Positions 60,506 to 64,000 of a DNA stretch of 64,000 nucleotides are shown here, one piece after another. The stretch's first letter is position 1. Each line of letters starts with the position of its first letter. The position numbers and the translations under genes are program-made. Source of the DNA: an uncultured Desulfobacter sp. (GTDB taxonomy: Bacteria > Desulfobacterota > Desulfobacteria > Desulfobacterales > Desulfobacteraceae); contig NZ_OY781882.1 in NCBI RefSeq assembly GCF_963677125.1, positions 3,294,501-3,358,500 of the forward strand, in the 5' to 3' direction. Below the pieces are notes generated by a model, which was not told where the DNA came from, searched no databases, and saw only the letters and a program-made list of their open reading frames with translations.

Positions 60506-60724
60506 ATGTCACAAGAAAACGTTCTGGCCTTCCTCGATAAGGGAGCGGATGACCGCAAATTCCGCGTAAAGTACGACAACTGTTTTTCAGAAGAAAAATT
60601 TTGCGCTATGGCAAAAGAAGATGGTTTTGAATTTAGCGTAGAAGATCTGCAGGCGGTATTAAAGATGAATGGAGACTCTTTCGATTCATATGGAAATCCG
60701 CCAAAGAAAGGTATTTGGGTATAG
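60506..60724 (+). CDS. Nif11-domain small protein
   Basis: The 72-residue protein reads SQENVLAFLDKGADDRKFRV, then FCAMAKEDGFEFSVEDLQAV, the pattern of Nif11 proteins. Some members are leaders of ribosomal peptides (with a Gly-Gly cleavage site), others belong to nitrogen-fixing organisms and have no known role. Here the end (NGDSFDSYGNPPKKGIWV) has no GG motif and no peptide-modifying enzyme is near, so the nitrogen-related kind is more likely. It has its own sigma-54 promoter and terminator. Confidence 0.82.
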   Translation: MSQENVLAFLDKGADDRKFRVKYDNCFSEEKFCAMAKEDGFEFSVEDLQAVLKMNGDSFDSYGNPPKKGIWV

Positions 60725-60812
60725 GCCATGGGCCGTCCTTGGTTGCCCACGCCAAGGCTTCGACCACAACGAATATCAAAAGTTCCGTGTAGATTACACA
60801 GACTTTTTTATT
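60723..60812. repeat. Dispersed palindromic repeat, copy after the Nif11-type gene
   Basis: GGCCATGGGCCGTCCTTGG, then CAAGGCTTCGACCACAAC and GTGTAGATTACACAGACTTT match the family at 18545. It overlaps the end of the Nif11-type gene. Confidence 0.7.
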
Positions 60813-60826
60813 TAAGAATAAGAGCA

Positions 60827-60858
60827 AACGGTGCTGTGATTAAACAGCACCGTTTTTT
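60827..60858 (+). terminator. Intrinsic terminator after the Nif11-type gene
   Basis: AACGGTGCTGT (60827-60837) pairs with ACAGCACCGTT (60844-60854), followed by more T. It ends the short transcript that begins at the sigma-54 promoter. Confidence 0.88.
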
Positions 60859-61163
60859 ATATCCCCTCCAATTATTTTCCTGACAATTTCAAATCTGTAG
60901 ACATGTCTGTTTTGCTATCGTTTAAAACATATGTTATTATTCAATTCATATTCTATATTATATTTTATTTCCAACATCCTACAATAACAGTAAATAAACA
61001 ATCGCCCTTGGACGGCCTGCCGGTTATAAATGAAAACGCCTATAACGCGAACAGCCATAGAATAGCCTGAGTTATCGACGTCCAGGCTCAACCTACGACT
61101 ACAGTTGAAAAATCCGTGTAGATTACACAGATGTTCTTATAAAAATATTCAGGGAGATCAAAA
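60859..61163. other. Intergenic region with decayed repeat
   Basis: No gene is found. About 61010-61140 is a decayed member of the dispersed repeat (CCCTTGGACGGCCTGCCGG and GTGTAGATTACACAGATG). A ribosome site CAGGGAGA for the FIST gene lies at the end. Confidence 0.5.
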
Positions 61164-62402
61164 ATGAACATAGCTTCAGTGTCCACCACCCGGGTACAAG
61201 CCAAGTCAATCAAAGAGGTATACCTTCAACTGATAAAGGATCTGGAGACGGATCCTGATTTGCTGTTTATTTACTGTACCATTGGCTATGACATTTCTTG
61301 TGTCATTAATGTTATACTTGAGTGCACCCCGAATATCCCCATCCACGGCAGTACATCATGTACCGGTGTTATGACCCAAATGGGGATTGCATCTGACAAC
61401 AGTGAAGGCCTGGCCATGTTTGCAATTTCCGACCCCCTGGGCAGTTTTGGTGTCGGCGCGGCGCCCATTGATGAGCACCCCACCACAGCTGCCGAAACGG
61501 CAGTCAACCAGGCACTGGCGAATGCCGATTGCCCCGGAGAAGTTCCTGCAATGGTGTGGATCGCCTCAGCACCGGGGTGTGAAGAGGCATTACTCCAAGG
61601 CATAGCCAATGTCCTTGGCGATGATGTCCCGGTAGCTGGCGGCAGTTCAGCTGATAATAAATTAGACGGGTCATGGAAGCAGTTCGACCACCAATCCATT
61701 TATACAAACGGCGTTATTATCACTACGCTGTTCCCCTCTTCTGAAGTGATGTTTTGCTTCCACAGCGGCTATGAACCAACAGCGGCAAAAGGCATTATCA
61801 CTAAAGCCGGGGGATATGAAGCGACACAAAAAAAAGGGATCGCCACCCAGGCAAGTCGACGAACGCTATCTGAAATTGATGGACACCCTGCAGCCCGTAT
61901 ATATAATGAATGGACAGATGGCACCATTAAAGAACAACTCAACTCTGGTGGCAAAATTCTTTCTCAAACCAGCTTAAATCCCCTTGGGCGGATTGCAGGA
62001 TACATTGGCGACATTCCCTTTTTTCAACTCAGTCATCCAGATTCGGTTACGCCTGAAGGAGAGCTAACCCTTTTTTCAGATATTAGCACAGGCGAAGAAG
62101 TGATACTCATGCAAGGCACTGTGGATAGCCTTATCGCAAGGGCCGGCAGGGTAGCCACGGCAGCCATCGAAACCCATCTTTCTTCGCCCAAAGAGGTTGC
62201 AGGCGCGCTTATCGTGTATTGCGCCGGCTGTATGCTCACGGTCCATGATCGACTGGAAGAGGTGGTGGACAGCATTCGCAGCGCGCTGCCGGACACGCCA
62301 TTTCTCGGGACATTTACATATGGGGAACAGGGTTGTTTTCTCAACGGCGGAAATCGTCACGGCAATCTTATGATTTCGGTTCTGCTTTTCAGCAAGGCAT
62401 AG
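61164..62402 (+). CDS. FIST domain sensor protein
   Basis: The 412-residue protein has the FIST N region (IHGSTSCTGVMTQMGI near 60, DVPVAGGSSADNKLDG near 155) and FIST C (ARIYNEWTDGTIKE near 245, then GALIVYCAGCMLTVHDRLEE and FLGTFTYGEQGCF near 350-395). FIST domains are thought to sense small ligands such as amino acids and feed signalling proteins. There is no membrane helix. It lies 54 bp before a diguanylate cyclase gene and probably controls it. Confidence 0.9.
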   Translation: MNIASVSTTRVQAKSIKEVYLQLIKDLETDPDLLFIYCTIGYDISCVINVILECTPNIPIHGSTSCTGVMTQMGIASDNSEGLAMFAISDPLGSFGVGAAPIDEHPTTAAETAVNQALANADCPGEVPAMVWIASAPGCEEALLQGIANVLGDDVPVAGGSSADNKLDGSWKQFDHQSIYTNGVIITTLFPSSEVMFCFHSGYEPTAAKGIITKAGGYEATQKKGIATQASRRTLSEIDGHPAARIYNEWTDGTIKEQLNSGGKILSQTSLNPLGRIAGYIGDIPFFQLSHPDSVTPEGELTLFSDISTGEEVILMQGTVDSLIARAGRVATAAIETHLSSPKEVAGALIVYCAGCMLTVHDRLEEVVDSIRSALPDTPFLGTFTYGEQGCFLNGGNRHGNLMISVLLFSKA

Positions 62403-62456
62403 CCCTTTTTTAACTAGATGGAGCATCCATAAAACAATCGAAATAAATAAAAACCC

Positions 62457-63872
62457 ATGGTTATCAAATCTGAACAACTACTCGAAACGGTAATGGATCT
62501 GGAACGTTCCCGCCAAAGAGAACATGAAATCCGCATGGAATCTGAAGCCTTACTCAAAGGCCTTCGGGCCATGGGCGGGGCACATTCACAAAATGAGCTA
62601 TTCCAAGCGCTTGTCAGTTCATTGCGCAATGTCATTGATTTTGAACAGGCTTTCATTCTTCAGGCAGATGATCAGGGAAAAATGACCGTATTGGCAACGA
62701 CTTTCGCCGCATGCAAAAACAGCATCTGGACAAAAGAATCAATGTTTAAAAAAATTCTTGCAGGCAAACCGGTCGCCGCGTTTGATATCTCTTTGGTTCC
62801 TGAATGGCAGAATCAACCCGAGTCTGTTACAAAAACAATACGTTCAGCCCTGCACATAGGCTTGAAAGGTAGTGCACTAAACGCCATGTTAGTGATCACC
62901 CACTCCGCAGCCAGGCATTTTGGCCCCAATCAGGTAAAAAAAGCACTTCGTTTTTCTCCCCTGGCAACCCAGGCACTTTTAACTTTAGAATTGCAAAAAG
63001 CCCTGCGGGAACGTGACAGATTCTATCAACTTTCCATTGATGCCATGGCCATCTTCACTTCCCAAGGAGATATCATCCAGCACAATCAGGGCTGGATTGC
63101 CGCTTTTGGAGAGAACAAACAGAGATACGGCAACATATTCAGCCTGCTTCACCCCGAAGAAGCCAAACCGTTTCATTCATCAATTGCCGCTTTAAACGCC
63201 CAGCATAAAAAATGCCTGGTCAGGACACGGCTTCGTATTAAGTCCGGTGGTTACAACTGGTTTTCCTGCAGCATCGCAGTCTATTCCGATCAGATGATCT
63301 ATTATATCGTTGCCCGTGATATCACTGACAGCGTTCTTTTTGAACGAAAACTCGTGTATCAGGCCGGACATGATGCACTAACCGGCCTTAAAAATCGGGC
63401 AGAGTTCATAGAAAGCCTTGAAGAAGTGTTCATAGAACACCGGAAAACCCCCCAGAACCTATTTGCTCTCTTCTTTCTTGATCTCAATAAATTTAAAGAA
63501 ATTAATGATACGTTAGGTCATGATATCGGAGATGAACTACTTAAAGCCTTTTCGAATACGCTTAAAGAGTCGGTACGAAGTGAAGACGTTGTCTCACGAC
63601 TTGGCGGCGATGAATTCACCATTATCCTAAAGCATGTGAATTCCATCAAGGACATAGAAACGGTGGCGCATAGGATCCGCCGGAAATGTGCCACACCATA
63701 TGAGTTAAAGGAGCACCGCATCCAGGTGTCAAGCAGCATCGGTATTGCCACCAGTGCATCCGGTTTCAAAAATGGAGAAGATATGCTTCATGCAGCAGAC
63801 TTAGCCATGTATACGGCAAAGCAAGACAAAGCCCAACCTTTTTGTATACACCAAGACACCATTCCCCCTTGA
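62457..63872 (+). CDS. GAF/PAS-linked diguanylate cyclase
   Basis: The 471-residue protein has a coiled start, a GAF-like domain (about 45-185; LRNVIDFEQAFILQADDQGK), a PAS domain (about 190-295; YQLSIDAMAIFTSQGDI) and a GGDEF domain (HDALTGLKNRAEFIESLE, FFLDLNKFKEINDTLGHDIG, then SRLGGDEFTIIL). The intact GGDEF and DLDxFK-like DLNKFK predict c-di-GMP synthesis. No EAL domain follows. It probably works with the FIST protein upstream. Confidence 0.92.
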   Translation: MVIKSEQLLETVMDLERSRQREHEIRMESEALLKGLRAMGGAHSQNELFQALVSSLRNVIDFEQAFILQADDQGKMTVLATTFAACKNSIWTKESMFKKILAGKPVAAFDISLVPEWQNQPESVTKTIRSALHIGLKGSALNAMLVITHSAARHFGPNQVKKALRFSPLATQALLTLELQKALRERDRFYQLSIDAMAIFTSQGDIIQHNQGWIAAFGENKQRYGNIFSLLHPEEAKPFHSSIAALNAQHKKCLVRTRLRIKSGGYNWFSCSIAVYSDQMIYYIVARDITDSVLFERKLVYQAGHDALTGLKNRAEFIESLEEVFIEHRKTPQNLFALFFLDLNKFKEINDTLGHDIGDELLKAFSNTLKESVRSEDVVSRLGGDEFTIILKHVNSIKDIETVAHRIRRKCATPYELKEHRIQVSSSIGIATSASGFKNGEDMLHAADLAMYTAKQDKAQPFCIHQDTIPP

Positions 63873-63955
63873 TGAAGTGAAAAAAATATCTACGAAGATA
63901 AGCAATGAAATTGAACGTCCCGAACGAGTACATTGATAATACAAGCCCTCTGCAT

Positions 63956-64000
63956 CCTTATCGCTATCGCTATCGGGATCGGGATCGCTATCGGGATCGC
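63956..64000. repeat. GATCGG/GCTATC microsatellite at the right edge
   Basis: Units such as CGCTATCGGGATCGGGATCG run into the window end. The same units occur near 18826-18888. It is too short and lacks spacers, so it is not a CRISPR array. Confidence 0.7.

Noticed and set aside
63956..64000. Possible CRISPR or minisatellite at the right edge
   Set aside because: The units are 6-12 bp and contiguous, with no unique spacers; it is a simple repeat.

Overview
The window looks like a chromosomal segment of an anaerobic, Gram-negative Desulfobacterota bacterium, most like Desulfobacteraceae. This is inference: it rests on a porin with signal peptide, many two-component and MASE3-type sensors, a group II (clostridial-like) molybdenum nitrogenase, FeoAB ferrous-iron uptake, a eukaryote-like glycogen branching enzyme, and many palindromic intergenic repeats. 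No rRNA, tRNA, CRISPR array, phage or insertion-sequence transposase was recognised.

Layout. 1-5.7 kb: the tail of a receiver-domain protein, a U32-family protein, an OmpR-type response regulator with its sensor kinase, and asd. 6.0-18.5 kb: a glycogen island with a two-domain debranching enzyme, glgA, GH13_8-type glgB, glgP, a stand-alone CBM48-like protein and a second glgA; glgC is not present here. 19.0-20.9 kb: an Lrp/AsnC regulator and a porin.

21.0-36.8 kb: the most unusual region, an iron/membrane gene cluster. It contains feoA, feoB, a protein made of about three FeoA-like units, three different heavy-metal P-type ATPases (two with CPC, one with YSC in its place as in FezB-like P1B-6 enzymes), a YceI-like protein, several Gly/Ala-zipper membrane proteins, and two diverged copies of a cassette of tiny GKKAGKK-type membrane proteins. 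The cassettes decay in complementary ways: each keeps genes the other has lost. A near-match to a DtxR/IdeR iron box lies between the -35 and -10 elements of one cassette promoter. I interpret the region as a ferrosome (fez)-like iron-storage locus of unusual composition.

37-46.6 kb: a hotdog thioesterase, an L-cysteine desulfidase, HtpX, and a signalling group (MASE3 protein, PhnD-like lipoprotein, hybrid kinase, response regulator). Two of these share an unnamed C-terminal four-cysteine module. 46.8-60.7 kb: a nitrogen-fixation island on the minus strand, nifH-D-K-E-N-B, a 2Fe-2S ferredoxin and nifV, preceded by modABC and a GNAT protein, with a divergent Nif11-type gene. nifH and the Nif11 gene both have good sigma-54 (-24/-12) promoters. 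The nifI1/nifI2 genes usual between nifH and nifD in group II operons are absent. 61.1-63.9 kb: a FIST sensor and a GGDEF diguanylate cyclase.

Working together: molybdate uptake feeds nitrogenase cofactor assembly, while the Feo/P-type ATPase locus would handle the iron such an Fe-rich metabolism needs. Glycogen turnover could supply reserve carbon and energy. The last two links are inference from gene content only.
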